NCBI GenBank assembly: GCA_009103225.1 | Contig: RHPI01000560.1 | Span: 405,015 to 469,014, forward strand | Origin: Chlorokybus atmophyticus | Lineage: Eukaryota; Streptophyta; Chlorokybophyceae; Chlorokybales; Chlorokybaceae | Length of the DNA stretch: 64,000 bases | Direction: 5' to 3' | Part shown: positions 31,300 through 44,279 of the stretch, one piece after another | Numbering within the stretch: the stretch's first letter is position 1 | How the letters are laid out: every line of letters begins with the position of its first letter | Notes under the pieces: generated by a model | Databases searched by the model: none | Told to the model about the DNA's origin: nothing | Seen by the model: only the letters and a program-made list of their open reading frames with translations | Translations under genes and position numbers: made by a program

Positions 31300-33175
31300 A
31301 TGTCGTCGTTGTCGTGTGATACGGGTTGTGTGAGCACATCGGCTTCGCACCAGCAGCGATGCCGGCCAGCATCCTACACAGGCCTGCGGCCTGCGGTAAG
31401 GCCTGCTGCGGGCGGCCTCCCCAGGCCTGGCAGGGGCTCAGTGGCCTGGGCGGCGCGGACGGGGTCCAGCTCCGCCGGCTCGGCGCCGCCGTGCCAGGTG
31501 ACGCTGGCGCCCGCTAAGCAAGAGCAGGAGAAGCAGCAAGGGGCGGCGGAGGCGGTGGACACGGACGCCATCATCCAGGCGGAGGGGAAGTATGTCGTGC
31601 AGACGTATGCACGTGCTCCAGGCGTGGTGTTCACGCACGGGCAAGGTGCAGTGCTGTGGGACAGTGAGGGCCGCCGCTACCTCGACTTCTCTGCTGGCAT
31701 TGCCGTCAACGCCCTCGGCCATGGCGACCCCGCCTGGATCCGCGCCCTCACCGACCAGGCCGCCCGCCTCGCCCACGTCTCCAACCTTTACCACACTGTC
31801 CCCCAGGTGCCACACTACAGCTGCATTTTATGTGTGCGTAAAGGTCGACGTCATTCGTGCATGGTTGTAGTTTACGTACTTGTATGCGTGCGTGCATGCA
31901 TGCATGCATGCGAGCTCTCCATCCTGTCTCATCCAGTACTCACAATCTTCCAGTTTGTTGCATTGTTGCAGAAAGTGTTCTCTCTTGTTGTGCTGGCTGA
32001 TGCTTATTGTAATTGTGACCTCTACAACGAGCACTTGGTTTGAAAGCTTTGCTGCGCTGCCTTGTGTGTGATTTTTGGTTCGATTTGGCCTACTGTATTG
32101 TTGGGTTCTGTGCCGTCTGCTGCGTGTTTACTAATGCGAGGCCGCATTGCAGGTGCAATTGGCCGAGCGGCTCGTAAACAACTCTTTTGCAGACCGTGTT
32201 TTCTACTGCAACTCTGGCACGGAAGCCAACGAGGCAGCGATAAAATTCGCGCGCAAGGTTGCGTATGAACGGAAGCTGAAGGAAGGAAAACCCTCCAGCA
32301 GCGGAAGCGGTTTCTTTGCAAATTTGTTTGGCAAGACAAATGCAATAGAGCCGGACCTCATTGCATTCACAAACTCGTTTCACGGACGCACGATGGGCGC
32401 CCTCGCGTTGACATCAAAGCAGAAATACAGGGACCCGTTTGAGCCCGTTATGCCGGGCGCGACATTCGTGCAGTTTGGTGATTTGGATGCGGCGGCTCGT
32501 GCGATTGTGAAGGGTCGCACGGCGGCCGTGTTTGTTGAACCCGTGCAGGGCGAGGGCGGGTGCTTCACGTCAACACAACCCTTCCTACAAGGCCTCCGAG
32601 ATTTGTGTGATCAGGCCGGGGCGCTGCTTGTTTTCGATGAGGTGCAATGTGGTCTCGGCCGCTGCGGGAAGCTGTTTGCTCACGAGTTGTACGGCGTTCA
32701 ACCCGACATCATGACGCTCGCGAAGCCTCTCGCGGGCGGTCTTCCTATTGGAGCTGTGCTCACGACCAACCGCGTGGCCTCCGCGATGAAGCCCGGCGAC
32801 CATGGGTCCACCTTTGCCGGCAATCCGCTCGTGTGCAACGTGGCCAACACTGTGCTTGACAGGATTACTGAACCTGGTTTCCTTGACGGTGTCACGCGGC
32901 TTGGCGAGAGGCTGCGCAGCGTCCTGCGCGAGCGCATTGGCAGCAACCCCCACGTCAAAGAAGTGCGAGGGGCGGGCCTGCTTGTGGGCGTTCAGCTGGA
33001 CTGTTCTGCTGCGCCGCTGCAAGATGCGTGCCGCGAAGCTGGATTGCTCATTCTTACTGCAGGTGCTGGAGATGTTGTGCGACTTGCGCCCCCGCTGATT
33101 ATTACTGATCAAGAGGTGGACACAGCTGTTGACATCATTGCCTCCCATTTACATGTTCTGGATAAGAAGGCTTGA
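31300..33175 (+). CDS. argD: Acetylornithine aminotransferase, plastid precursor
   Basis: This PLP enzyme converts N-acetylglutamate semialdehyde and glutamate to N-acetylornithine and 2-oxoglutarate in arginine biosynthesis, in the chloroplast of plants and algae. Two exons (31300-31806 and 32153-33175) join in frame to give about 509 residues. The first 80 residues are rich in Ser, Ala, Arg and Gly with few acids, as in a transit peptide, which supports the start MSSLSCDTG. Family motifs are [77 protein letters not shown], the PLP lysine in [14 protein letters not shown], and GSTFAGNPL. The single intron contains a (GCAT)n run. It appears intact. Other class III aminotransferases are possible but the match to ArgD is close. 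Confidence 0.95.
31891..31912 (+). repeat. GCAT microsatellite in ArgD intron
   Basis: About five GCAT/TGCA units in a row inside the only intron of the gene. Confidence 0.7.
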
Positions 33176-34966
33176 TCAGCAGTGCAGTGTGCGTGCTACT
33201 GTTAGTGATTGGTTGTGGAGCTGTTGTACATAGTAAACTGGCGGTACACAAGTGATTGATGGCTGCGCTGTTGGACTTACTATTATGCAGTGTTGACTTG
33301 CTGCTGGGCAATTTCACTAGTTCTGCTCTGCAGGGAGCAGCTGTAGTTGTACAGATAGCTGTTTGCATGCATGCAAGCATATTACATCAACGCAAGATGC
33401 TCTCCTGGTCCATGTGTCGCGCAACGTGGTGGTGTCGCACGCATGATGCTTGGTCACCGCACTGTTGCCGGGATGCACAAATGCATGGATCTTGGACTGA
33501 TCTTGTGCCTGCCGGAATGACAACACATGTTTGCTGCGTATGGTATGCATAAGCAATTGCACATCGCATTTTCTGTACATAGAGCTGTTGCAGAATTGCT
33601 GTCAGCAGGTTGCCTGCAGAGCCCACAAGATTATTAACGGCAGCAGCTGCCTTCATGCGCAATACCGGGTAACCCATAGGGGCTGGAATACCAGCAGACC
33701 AAGCACAACACAGATACCAGCAAGCAAGCAACCACATACACGCAGATTTGCATGTGCGAGTTCCCCTTTGCATCTTTTGTACACAACAACTCAAACACTT
33801 CACGGATCCAAGCAAAACTAGACTAGGCTGGTTTCTATATGCAGCTATGTGCAAGGTTCGAGTATGTGCAAGGCACGATAAGCAGGCATGCAGTGCATAT
33901 TGAAACGGATAACAGGCAGGGCAGCGCCCTGTACCTGCATAAGAGAAGAGCACAGGAGAGGTGGTGAGCCAGATGCGGTAGCACAACTGCAAACATCGTT
34001 CATCGCATCACAATTTAATAGAGTATAACATACTGAGGTGCTGAGCACTTTGAAGCGCTTTGCTCGGGATGGCAGGTAAAATTTGCTTTTGTACAAAAAT
34101 GGCATGCTACATGCATGCGCTGTCATGCATCACCTGGCATGGTGTACACAAGATGTAACGGGGATATCCTGCTTGCAAGGCAACCATACACACAACATGC
34201 ATCAATCATGTATACACAATGCGCGAGGGATATGCTCATGCATCATGACGATCATCCTACCATCTTCCAACCAACATTTTAACATTGTCACACACTTCAC
34301 CACCGGGCTACTCCCCACCTAACTCACTGCCAACACTGTCGCTAACACCCCGTTAGCCATGCATACACGCAGTCACCTGCAGGCATGTGTTATTCACAAG
34401 CACATACAACACCACATCGCACATACTCTACCACCGGGCTATACTACAAGTACTACTTCTACTACTCTACTCACCTTCCCCAATAGTCACAGAAGGATGC
34501 GTGTATCAAAGTCATCACCTGTACAGCACGTAACAGCAGCGTCAGTCACGGTCATTCTCCATAGCCTCCGGCACGCAATCAGCAACATGTGCATGTTTAA
34601 GCCCTCCGTCCCTCCCCCTCCTTCCTCCTCCCTCCACCTTCGCGCCTCCCCTCTCATCCCACCCCTGCCACTGCATGCACACGCCGTAACCCTTGCTGCG
34701 TCGTCCTGCAGGGCCCTTCTGCCCCGCCCCTCTGCCCCTCCCCTCCCTCTTACGTCTCCCTCAGTGCACAGTGCTGCGTGCACTGCTCACTGCAGTGTAG
34801 CTGCGTCGCTGCATGCAGTTAGGTGTTGCTGTGCGCATGACATCTGCCGTCTATCCAGCTAAAACAGTACTTACCACAGCACGCAAGCCCTGACCAGCAT
34901 TTCTATCTTAGTATAGTAAAACAAATTATGAAACTATTTGCACTGCCTGTTGTCTTCTGTCTGACG
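33176..34966. other. Convergent intergenic region with AGCCCGGTGGT repeat copies
   Basis: No coding exon recognised. The reverse complement of the repeat marker 11-mer occurs at 34299-34309 and 34430-34440, flanked by the CCCCGTTAG and GTAACAGCAGCGTC words and a C/T-rich tract (about 34600-34760) found with the same family near 53 kb. Confidence 0.5.
34140..34860 (-). repeat. AGCCCGGTGGT family repeat, two degenerate units plus pyrimidine tract
   Basis: On the minus strand two AGCCCGGTGGT cores lie 131 bp apart. The flanking C/T-rich stretch and the CCCTTCTGCCCCGCCCCTCT block closely resemble 53520-53550. It is diverged and lacks open coding potential. Confidence 0.6.
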
Positions 34967-37523
34967 TTATCTAGCCTTCCAGTAGCTGTGTGACGCGCTT
35001 GGCGGCTGCCTTGCAGCATAGAGCGCCTTGATGCGATAATGCATAGTCCTTGGCGTGTTAGCCAAAGCGTCCGCCATATTGACCCCCCAGCGCGCAAACA
35101 CTGCTTCCCTGAACACGCGCTCGCGCAGCTGTGGCGATACATCTTCGCGGTCGAAGTAGCAGCGTGCATTCCTCAAGGCCTCATAATCAGCGTAATTGTC
35201 AGACTCGTACCCAGAGCTGTCATCACCTGACCCACGATCCAAGCCCGCCATCCACCGAGCGCGCCGACGGCGTCCAAAGGCCGGGCGACGGGCGCTGCTG
35301 TGGTCACTGAGCACCGCAGCTGTGATCTCCGAGCGCAGGTGCGTTGATGAACACAGCCAGTCCATTTCTAAGACAGCATCAACAATCTCATCCGCCTCGC
35401 CAATTCCGCTGAGCACGAAGCGGCGGCACGGCCTGGAACGCAGGCGCACAAGCTCCTTTGCACGCGTGGCGTCGAGCTGGCCCGGAGCCGCGGCTGTCAG
35501 CATGCGGGTAACGAGCAATTCTTCTCTCTCTTGCTGGTTGCGATGCACAGATGCGCGCCGCTTCTCTGCCGCTTTGTCTGATCGGCGCTGTGCGGCGAGC
35601 AAACCTGAGGAATTCCCATGCTTGCGCAGTGCCACGCGCTGGACTTGGTGCAGCAGATAAAGCCGCATAGGTGCGCAGCGCCGCCCGTGTGGGTTGCTCT
35701 TGGCGAGGAAGGGCAGGCCTGCAAGATGGAGGTCCGTCAAGCGGAATCGGTTCCTTGCTGTGGTTACATTAATCCTCTCCACCTTCAAGCGAATCACCTC
35801 GCAAGCAACAGCCCATGGAACAGGCGAGTCCAATGGCAGTAGAGACGCGCGTATGCTTGCCAGAAGCTGCTCCTTGTTTCTGCCCTTGAAAGCTGTGAGC
35901 CCTAGCCGCATTGCGCATGCCTGCAATACAACAAACCGTGACATGAGCAACCTGCCTGACCAAATGACACATCCTTGAAGCCAGCTTTGCCGACGAATCG
36001 ACACACCTGTAGGACGTTAATATCGAACGCCTTGGCATTTTCCGTTCGCAAACGCTCCAGCAGTTCGGCACTCAACTGCTGAGGAACAGGGCAGATTGAT
36101 GCTAGCTTTTGCCAGACAGGGAAGGACTGCTGCCGCACTGCTGGCCAGAAGCGTGACAGAACGAGCAACTCCTGTACTGCATGCACAATACTGTACAGCG
36201 GTTCAGAGTCTATGAATGCAATCAGCCGCTCACAGACATGCTGGACAAGTTCCGCAGGCAGCAAGTGCCAAACGGTTTCGTTGCCTGTTGACGATGACGT
36301 GACAAGCTCAGTCTGTGCATCAGCTGCTGGCAGCGATACTGGCTGCAACCCAAGGGTATCACCAGTAGGGAGGGTTGCTTCTGGCAGGTGCGAGCATGCG
36401 TGCGGTATCACCGCGCTCGCGGTAGAACTTTTGATTGTTTCCATCAATGCCTGAGCTGCAGTGGCTGTTGCAGCTGTCGCTGTCACTGCTGCAGAAGCTC
36501 TCAATGTCAACTCCTCACCTGCAGCGAATGCCAGCAATGCCAATCTTGTTTGACTTGAATCGGCAGTTACGCGCTCCGCAGCAGACACCATGCAGATGCC
36601 AACGTTGCCTGTGCTGCTTTGTGCATGTGTAGGAGTGGTGCCAACAACCGCAGCATTGGATGCTGCAGCATCTGGTGTTGCAAGCACTGGTGCAGAGCTA
36701 ATCGAAGCAGCTGCGTCTTGCAGTTTGCCAGCTTTACCCCTTTTGCGGGCAGGCTTGCTTACGGGCTGTGCAGAATGCACCGTGGAGGCTGCTATTGCTG
36801 GTGGTTGACTTGCAGGTATCAGGCGTTCTGCAGCAGGCACCATGCGATCACCACCAGTAACTGTGCCGCTTTGTGGCTGCATAGGAATGGTGCCGACAAC
36901 CGCAGCAGCTGGTGCTGCATTTGGTGTTGCAAGCGCTGGCGCAGTACTAGTCGGGACAGCTGCGGCTTGCACTTCAGCGGCTTTGGCCCGTTTACGGGCA
37001 GGCTTGCTTGCAGGCTGTGCAGAACGCACTGTGGAGGCTGATGCTGCTGCAGGTGGGTTGTTTTGTGACAACATCTGCAAGACGTATGTTGCGTAGTTCA
37101 CCAACGGCGCTGATGGGGGAACCCTGTAAACTTCAGACGGCAGGCGATATGTGAAGCGGGGCTGCAGTGGAAACACAGGGGTCAGCATGTAGAAGGAGTA
37201 AACTTACACCCAATGTCGCAACATATTTTATAACACAACCATTGGTTCTGACCATGACAACTACTGACATCTCCCTGTAGTCACAAAGGGATTTGGGGGC
37301 CATGCATGTGCCTAGCCAGTCAATATACATTCATATGCAACGTTTACAGCCTGTGCAATAGCAGTGCAGATCAAAATGAGCGTACCTGTGGAGGCCGAGG
37401 AACAAGCATGCGAAGTCGCTTAGCAGGCGGGGGCACCTGCTCAGGCATTGTTGCTAGGCCAGCACGCACAGGAGCAATGCCGGCTTCACAGGTTGCTTTC
37501 ACACTAATTGCCTCCTCCTCCAT
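34967..37523 (-). CDS. F-box-like / SAP-like / XPA-C-like protein
   Basis: No clear named orthologue. Three exons (37386-37523, 36007-37161, 34967-35920), all joined in phase 0, give 748 residues. Residues 1-46 are basic and Pro-rich. Residues about 70-270 are Ala/Pro/Thr low complexity containing an in-frame 83-residue duplication with an SKPARKR basic motif in each copy. Near 340-385, WHLLPAELVQHVCERL followed by LSRFWPAVRQQSFPVW is F-box-like. Near 415-460, FDINVLQACAMRLGL and GRNKEQLLASI resemble a SAP DNA-binding motif. Near 480-545, TARNRFRLTDLHLAGLPFL, NPHGRR and MRLYLLHQVQRVALRKHG resemble the DNA-binding C-terminal part of XPA. The remaining basic C-terminus is unrecognised. A nuclear ubiquitin-ligase adaptor that senses DNA is one reading, but inference only. 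The start could lie further upstream. Confidence 0.7.
36560..37041 (-). repeat. In-frame tandem duplication, 249-bp period
   Basis: AGAACGCACTGTGGAGGCTG at 37021 recurs with two changes at 36772. The two 83-residue units share STV(R/H)SAQP, SKPARKR, APxLATPxAA and AAVVGTxP. It lies wholly inside exon 2 of the F-box-like gene. Confidence 0.8.
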
Positions 37524-38376
37524 CTGCACCACTGCATACCAATCAGAAGATGCACTGCAGAATTATGCAAACAATTTGCATTACAATGTCATGCTAATAC
37601 CAGTATCCCAACACGGCATTGCAGGACCTCAACGCCAAAGCGGGTCATAGAGACGCAATTGTCACGTACACGCAATGGCCACACACGACACAACAAAGTA
37701 AACGACAATGTTGGGAGACAGAACAATGCGCTCCGCAAGGTCACACTGGTCGCACAGAACTACAGGTCGCCTGTTGTTTGGTCAAGCATTTCAGCAGAAG
37801 TGGCGCTGCGTGACACATTTGTTTGGTTGTGCATTGTGACTGGTGAGCTTGAGGTCAGAGCATTCGTCACAGCCTTGGACAAAGCGGACCTTGCACAACA
37901 CCGCAGGACACGAGCGCAACATAGACATGGCGAACAGCAGATGCAGCAGCGGCTGCCCACACAAATCGCTTGCAGATACGGGCTCGCAGCTCACCTGCTT
38001 GTTAAGGAGTCCAATGCTGTAATTTATCAAGCCCCCAAACCAGGAAAGTCGATGGCCTCGCGGACCCCGACACCCCCGCCATGGCCACCATCGCCGCCCA
38101 AAACCCTAATGCAGAAACACACACACGACTTTTAAACGACTCAACATTTAGACGCTGGTGTCAAGTTCATGCGCTGCATGTCAGCAGCCTTAACAGTGTG
38201 CTGACGTAAGCAACCCTAATACAACGTGGCGCTATCACTTTTGTCAGTGAGCGTGGATCGGGATCAGTTGATCGAGAAGATTGGAGGCAGAAACAATAGA
38301 GAGCTCCGTACTGCTGAGGTGGATGAATTTGGTGGAAGGTGAAGCTCTGTGCGCAGCGGCGGCGGTGGTGGTAGCG
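37524..38376. other. Divergent promoter region of F-box-like and LACS genes
   Basis: No recognised exon. It contains an exact telomere box at 38101-38109 and a partial one (AACCCTAA) at 38212-38219. Confidence 0.4.
38101..38109 (+). promoter_or_regulatory. Telomere box (AAACCCTAA)
   Basis: Exact nine-base match 270 bp upstream of the LACS start and about 580 bp upstream of the F-box-like start. A partial copy lies 110 bp further downstream. Confidence 0.5.
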
Positions 38377-41300
38377 ATGGCGAGGGTGGGGAAATGGTTG
38401 GTGCAGGTAGCGCCTGGAGAGCCGGGGAAGGGGGAGGGTGAGGGCAAAATCCCCGAGCGCGGCCCGGTATACCGCAACTACGCCGCGAAGAACGCATGGG
38501 TTGAGGCGCCGGAGGGCGTCACCACCCTCTACCACTCCTTCAAGTGAGGGTTTTAGGCTCATTGCTTGATGCCCGACAAGCATGTGAAATGCTTCTCACA
38601 TATGCTCGCTCGCAGAAAGAGCGTGGATGCTTACGGTGGTTCTCCATGCCTGGGCTGGAGGCCCACCGTCAACGGGGAGGTATGCAGTATGGCTGGTTAG
38701 CTGTGCTGCCGTATTGGTGTCCTTAGTAAGCATTTCATGCGGCATGACCGCCCAGCTGCCGCAATTGCTAACTGCGATGTTTGGCAGCCTGGGCCATATA
38801 AGTGGATGACATACAAGCAGGCGTATGACACGGCACTCAACTTCGCCTCTGGCCTTCGTGACCTTGGTGTTGAACCGGTATTGCATTCAGTACTGCTTGT
38901 GCATGAGATTGCATGTTGCTCGCAATACACGTCGACAGTGTTAATGCTCGGGTTTGCAGCAAGGCCGCGTGGGAGTTTACAGCGTCAACTGCCCGCAATG
39001 GATGCTCACAATTCAGGCTTGCAACATGCAGTCCCTGCATTGCATTCCACTCTACGACAGTCTTGGTAGGTGGTGCTATGGCTTGTGGGCCATCTGTTGA
39101 GGTTGTGCTGAAGCTCGTCTTGCCTTGTGCGCTTAGTATGTAACCAGTCCAAACAGAAGCCTTTCATAACAACAAGGGTGTGCACTTAGTGTGGTCCTGC
39201 TCGCCCGCGCATCAATGCCTGGTGGTGAACTCTGTTGAGCAGGTGTTGATGCTGTTTCTTTCATTGTGGATCATGCTGATGTAACGATTGCCATCGTCAA
39301 TGCCAATGGGCCACTGGCAAAGGTGCGTGTACTGCATTTTGTAGTACTACATGTTGTAGTTGGACTTTGTTTGCCAATTGTAACATATTGATTGGGTGCA
39401 GTTTGCTGAAGCGCTTGAAAAGACACCAAAGGTTAAAGGTGTGTGACAGGCAGCATTTCTGTCTACATGCACTGTTTTGGATGGGTTTTAACAGACGTAA
39501 GCAATGTTGCAACGCAGCAATTGGCACTCATACAACCAGTTTGTTGTAGCCATCATCACCATCGGTGAAGCGTCTTCAGCGTTGAAGAATCAAGTGGCCC
39601 AGCAGAACGTCAAGATGTTCACATTTGAGGAGGTTGTTGAAAAGGTTAGTACACGGGTTGATTGATGCTATTGCCTGTCCTGCATGCAGTGCCCCAGCTA
39701 GCTATCTGTCAAAAGCCTTGGTTGATCTTCAATGGTTGCGCTGCGCTATTTTCCATACATGCATCTGGCAGGGCAAAGAAAAGCCAGTGGAACTGAGCCT
39801 TCCCAAGCCAGACGACCTTTGCACCATCATGTACACCAGCGGCACCACTGGCGAGCCAAAGGTAAGGGGTTGTGCACAGACCAAGCCATTGGGTTTACAA
39901 CGGATGCGCAAATCCAACGAGGTGCCTTGTGTTCCAGGGCGTTATGCTTACACACAAAGCAGTTTTGTACACCATCGCGGGCGTTGAGAAGTTCCTGCAT
40001 CAAAACAACTTTGACGTCTCTACCGATGATGTCTTCATCTCGTATCTACCACTTGCTCACGTTTTTGATCGGGATGCTGAGGAGTTCTTCTTGTCGCGAG
40101 GCGCGGCAATTGGGTACTTCTGTGGGGACACGAGGAAGCTTACAGCCGACATTAAAGAATTGCGCCCGACATTCTTGGCAGGAGTCCCGCGCGTCTTCGA
40201 GCGCGTGTACTCTGGAGTCCTGGACAAACTGGGTGCCAATGTGTCCAAGAAGAGGTTGTTCGATGTGGCTTACAAATACAAGCGGTTCTGGCTCAACAGA
40301 GGCTTCACCCACAATTGGGCTTCACCGATGTTCGACAAGCTGGTGTTTAGCAAAGTCAAGGATGCTCTTGGCGGACGTTGTCGATTGGTCATATCTGGTG
40401 GCGCTCCTCTGTCTTTTCATGTGGAGGAATTCCTGCGCGTCACCATGTGCTGCGTTGTTCTGCAAGGATATGGTAAGCGGTGTTTGGTGATTGTGTTATA
40501 GTTGTGCTTCATGTGCCCTACCAACCCGTATGTTGCACAGGTCTTACTGAGACATGTGCTGCTTCTTTGATAATGCCACCTACACCCGACATGGCTGGCA
40601 CTGTTGGAGTGCCATTGCCCATCACGGAGTTTAGGCTGGATGCTGTTGGGGAGATGAACTACTCTCCCACAGATAATCCCCCACGCGGAGAGGTGAGTGC
40701 ATCCACCTCCAGTCTCCTTGAGTGTGTGCATGCAGCATGCTCAGGGTGTATGGCTCATCAGCAAGTTTGCAACTACGCATTATAGGTCAGGCAACGGGTG
40801 GCGGGTGGTCTTCAAGTACTTGACAAGTGTGCATGGCTTCACTGCCAGCATTCCATGCCGTTTGAATAAGGCTAGCTAGTGTCTGTATATCGTTGGTACT
40901 GACGTGAATGTGCATGTCTGTGCGTGACATTATATGCAGTTGTGTCTCCGCGGACCATCCCTGTACTCTGGCTACTACAAGCGGGATGACCTCACCAAAG
41001 ATGCAACCGACGCGGATGGTTGGTTCCACACTGGTGATATTGGTGAACTGACCAGGTCTGGCGGGCTGAAGATCATCGACCGGAAGAAGAACATCTTCAA
41101 GCTGTCTCAGGGAGAGTATGTCGCAGTGGAGCATTTGGAGAACCTGTTTGGACAGTGCCCGCTGTTTGAGCAGGTAAGTGTCCAGCGTTTTTGCACCGAC
41201 GGGTTGAATGGCATTGCATGCATAACCGCTGATGCTTGTGTATTTCGTAGATTTGGCTGTACGGCAACAGCTTTGAGACATCGCTGGTGTGCGTGGCTGT

Positions 41301-41876
41301 ACCCAAAGAGGACAAGATTATGGCGTGGGCAAAAGAGAACGGTGTCAATGGCAGCTTGGAAGAAGTTTGCAAGAGCGATGCCACCAGGAAATATGCACTG
41401 GAGCAACTTACCGCTGCTGGGAAGGCCGCTAGGGTACGACAGTGGTGTAGCTTGAATGCGACCACTGTTTGGGCTTGGGTCATGTCTGTCTCTGCATGCG
41501 CGCGTGTAGATGTGGGCACTTGCACGTGTGCATGCTGGTACCTATGCAGGCACACTTGTGTGTTGTCATGTGGCTGTGTCTCTCCCTGTCTGCTTGTATT
41601 GCGCATGTTGCAGCAGCTTAGCAGAACTTCCTTTGTGTTTCAGATGAAGGGCTTTGAGTTCCCCAAGGCTGTGTACCTGGACAGCCAGCCCTTCGATGAG
41701 GCTCGGGACTTGGTCACACCAACAATGAAGAAGAAGAGACCGCAGCTGCAGAAGTTCTACCAGGTAGGCTGTTCAGTGGACGATTTTATGGGCTGTTTGT
41801 GCAAACATGCACAGAACACTCAACTGGTTTTATGTTGCAGAAAGAGATTGATGAAATGTACAAGAGCATGAAGTGA
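38377..41876 (+). CDS. LACS: Long-chain acyl-CoA synthetase
   Basis: LACS activates free fatty acids with ATP and CoA for lipid synthesis or beta-oxidation; plant relatives act at the ER, plastid envelope or peroxisome. About 14 exons encode a full family-length protein. The N-terminal MARVGKWLVQVAPGE and GPVYRNYAAKNAW match plant LACS4-type starts, which decided the start; an upstream in-frame Met at 38281 is possible. Motifs are CIPLYDSLGADAVSFIV, the AMP-binding P-loop YTSGTTGEPKGVMLTH (split by the intron after 39861), YLPLAHVFDRDAEEFFL, GVPRVFERVYSGV, SGGAPLSFHVEEFLRV, the linker motif DGWFHTGDIGEL, and IIDRKKNIFKLSQGEYVAVE with the catalytic lysine region. The end is FYQKEIDEMYKSMK. No peroxisomal SKL signal is seen at the C-terminus. 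Confidence 0.95.
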
Positions 41877-41930
41877 TGAAGCCACCTCCAAGCATGTTGT
41901 CGCACCGCGCTTAACAGCAGCCCACCTCAG

Positions 41931-41935
41931 TGTAA
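41931..41935 (+). terminator. Possible poly(A) signal TGTAA for LACS
   Basis: TGTAA lies 55 nt after the LACS stop codon, a usual distance for green algal genes. Confidence 0.45.
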
Positions 41936-42166
41936 AGCACACAATTGGTGTATAGCTCCCTCCGTGGTTCCTCTTGCTGTTTGCGCTTTTTGTTGCAATC
42001 ACTGTCAATTCAAACACTGCATTAGTTGCTTAGTCATCGTTCCTTCTGGTGTAGTATCAAGGACTGCATGGGCTGTTATGAGTTTGCACAGAAGTTGTTG
42101 TTTGACCGGTCTAGTAGATACTGGGCACTATCATGGAATTGGCCCGCCCATGTACGCCACTGTCTC

Positions 42167-42268
42167 AGTAGTTACTTGCGATGAATCTCTCTTGGGCTTC
42201 TATGTGTGTATCAAATACATTTGATACACACATAGAAGCCCAAGAGAGATTCACCGCAAGTAACTACT
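42167..42268. repeat. Near-perfect 102-bp palindrome
   Basis: Two arms of 50 nt pair with one mismatch (ATGAATC against ATTCACC) around a 2-nt centre at TATCAAAT-AC-ATTTGATA. It lies 290 bp after the LACS stop. No target-site duplication or flanking element was clear. Confidence 0.9.
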
Positions 42269-43320
42269 ACTCAAGTGGGGTTTGAGGTGGTGCACTGACT
42301 TTACCACATTGCATTGTCTATTCAGCGATTCAGTTTGTGCTTGTGGATCGCTCGAGTGAACTGTAAATGCATGTACATACAATGCGCGTGGCATATGTTG
42401 TAGTACAGCCCTTCTGCACATTGTTGCTTTGCGTATCTTGTACTCAGTCAGCATTCAGCAGATGCTGACTGTGTACATACAGCAGCTGGCGTGGCTATGC
42501 CATTCCTGGATACAGTCTTCCAAACCGCGGACGGCATATGTACCAAGTTGTGCTGAAAGAAGGTATACCCGCTTATAGCGTCAGTCCACGACATTGTGCT
42601 CCCAACTCAATGGACCCCGGACATCAAGCTGGGCGTCGTGGAGTCATAGTACGCGCGCTTTAATTGTATCTGCACTTATCGGGAGCATTTTGTCCTGGCT
42701 ACAGCCGATTTCCTGAAGACGATGCAGTCGGGCGGTCAACCACTTAAGCGGCTGCTGGCTATTTTTGCAACATAAGAGAGAGTCTGACCTCCGACTACTG
42801 AGGCGGACGTGGCGCTTGCTTAGCATGCCAGTGTATAGGCTGACCATGTGTAGCCAGCACAGCACAGCACAGGCAAGCACAATGAATAAACAACGGTAGG
42901 GGCAGCTAGACTAGACTAGGTGCATGCACCTAGCTAAGTGCATGCGAGGCGGAGGGCAGGCAAGACGGATGGCAGGGGCGAGGGAACAGGCAAGGGCAAG
43001 TGGCAGACCTGACGCCACGCAGGCGCAGGGTCAGTCCTTGGTCTCCACCTCCACAGCATCCACAGCAACAGCAGAAACAGCAAGGAAAGAGGCAGGGCGG
43101 TGAGGGCGGGATGCTGTGCTGCGTGCTGTGCAAATGTATGTGTATAGGTTAGTGTGTTCGGTTGGGCATGATGGCAGTTAGGTATGGTGACAGCACTGAT
43201 ATGAAACGCTTGTATGTCATTGATACTAGAGTACAAGGATAAAGATGACCCGCAACGGTGTATATGTGTACTGCACTCCACCGGCGTTATTGTCCAAGGT
43301 TGGTGTTCACCGTCATGTAG

Positions 43321-43559
43321 CATGACCGAGCGCAACATCTACTGCACGGGGAGCAGCTGCTTGGTAACGCAGCTTGCCCGTGTGACAGGGACCAAGGCAC
43401 ACAGCGCTACACTAGCACCACCACGGCATGACACACTGCGCAAGGGACCTCTGCGTAGACACAGGGCAGGGGTGCGGTCTCGGACCCTGCTCGCCAGTAC
43501 CGTGAAGGGAGGCAGGGACCCTCAGTCGGCTGCCAGTCAGGGTCTCAGCCCCCGGGGGG

Positions 43560-43564
<5 letters not shown>
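43321..43564 (+). repeat. Block related to 48576-48780, left of the GA tract
   Basis: Both blocks share CATGACC..CAACAT, GCAGCTGCTT/GTAGCTGCTT, AGGCACAC, GGTCxxGGACCC, ACC/ACTACGAGGGGAGGCA-like words in the same order, and both are followed by a purine-rich tract and then a CTGTTACC-like word. They are diverged copies of one repeat. Confidence 0.6.
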
Positions 43565-44231
<667 letters not shown>

Positions 44232-44279
44232 CTGCTGTTGCCGTTACCACCCTGCTGCGACAATGGAGACCGAAACTGC

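Noticed and set aside
42167-42268. MicroRNA precursor
   Set aside because: The loop is only 2 nt and the arms are almost fully paired, unlike algal or plant precursors; a foldback is more likely.
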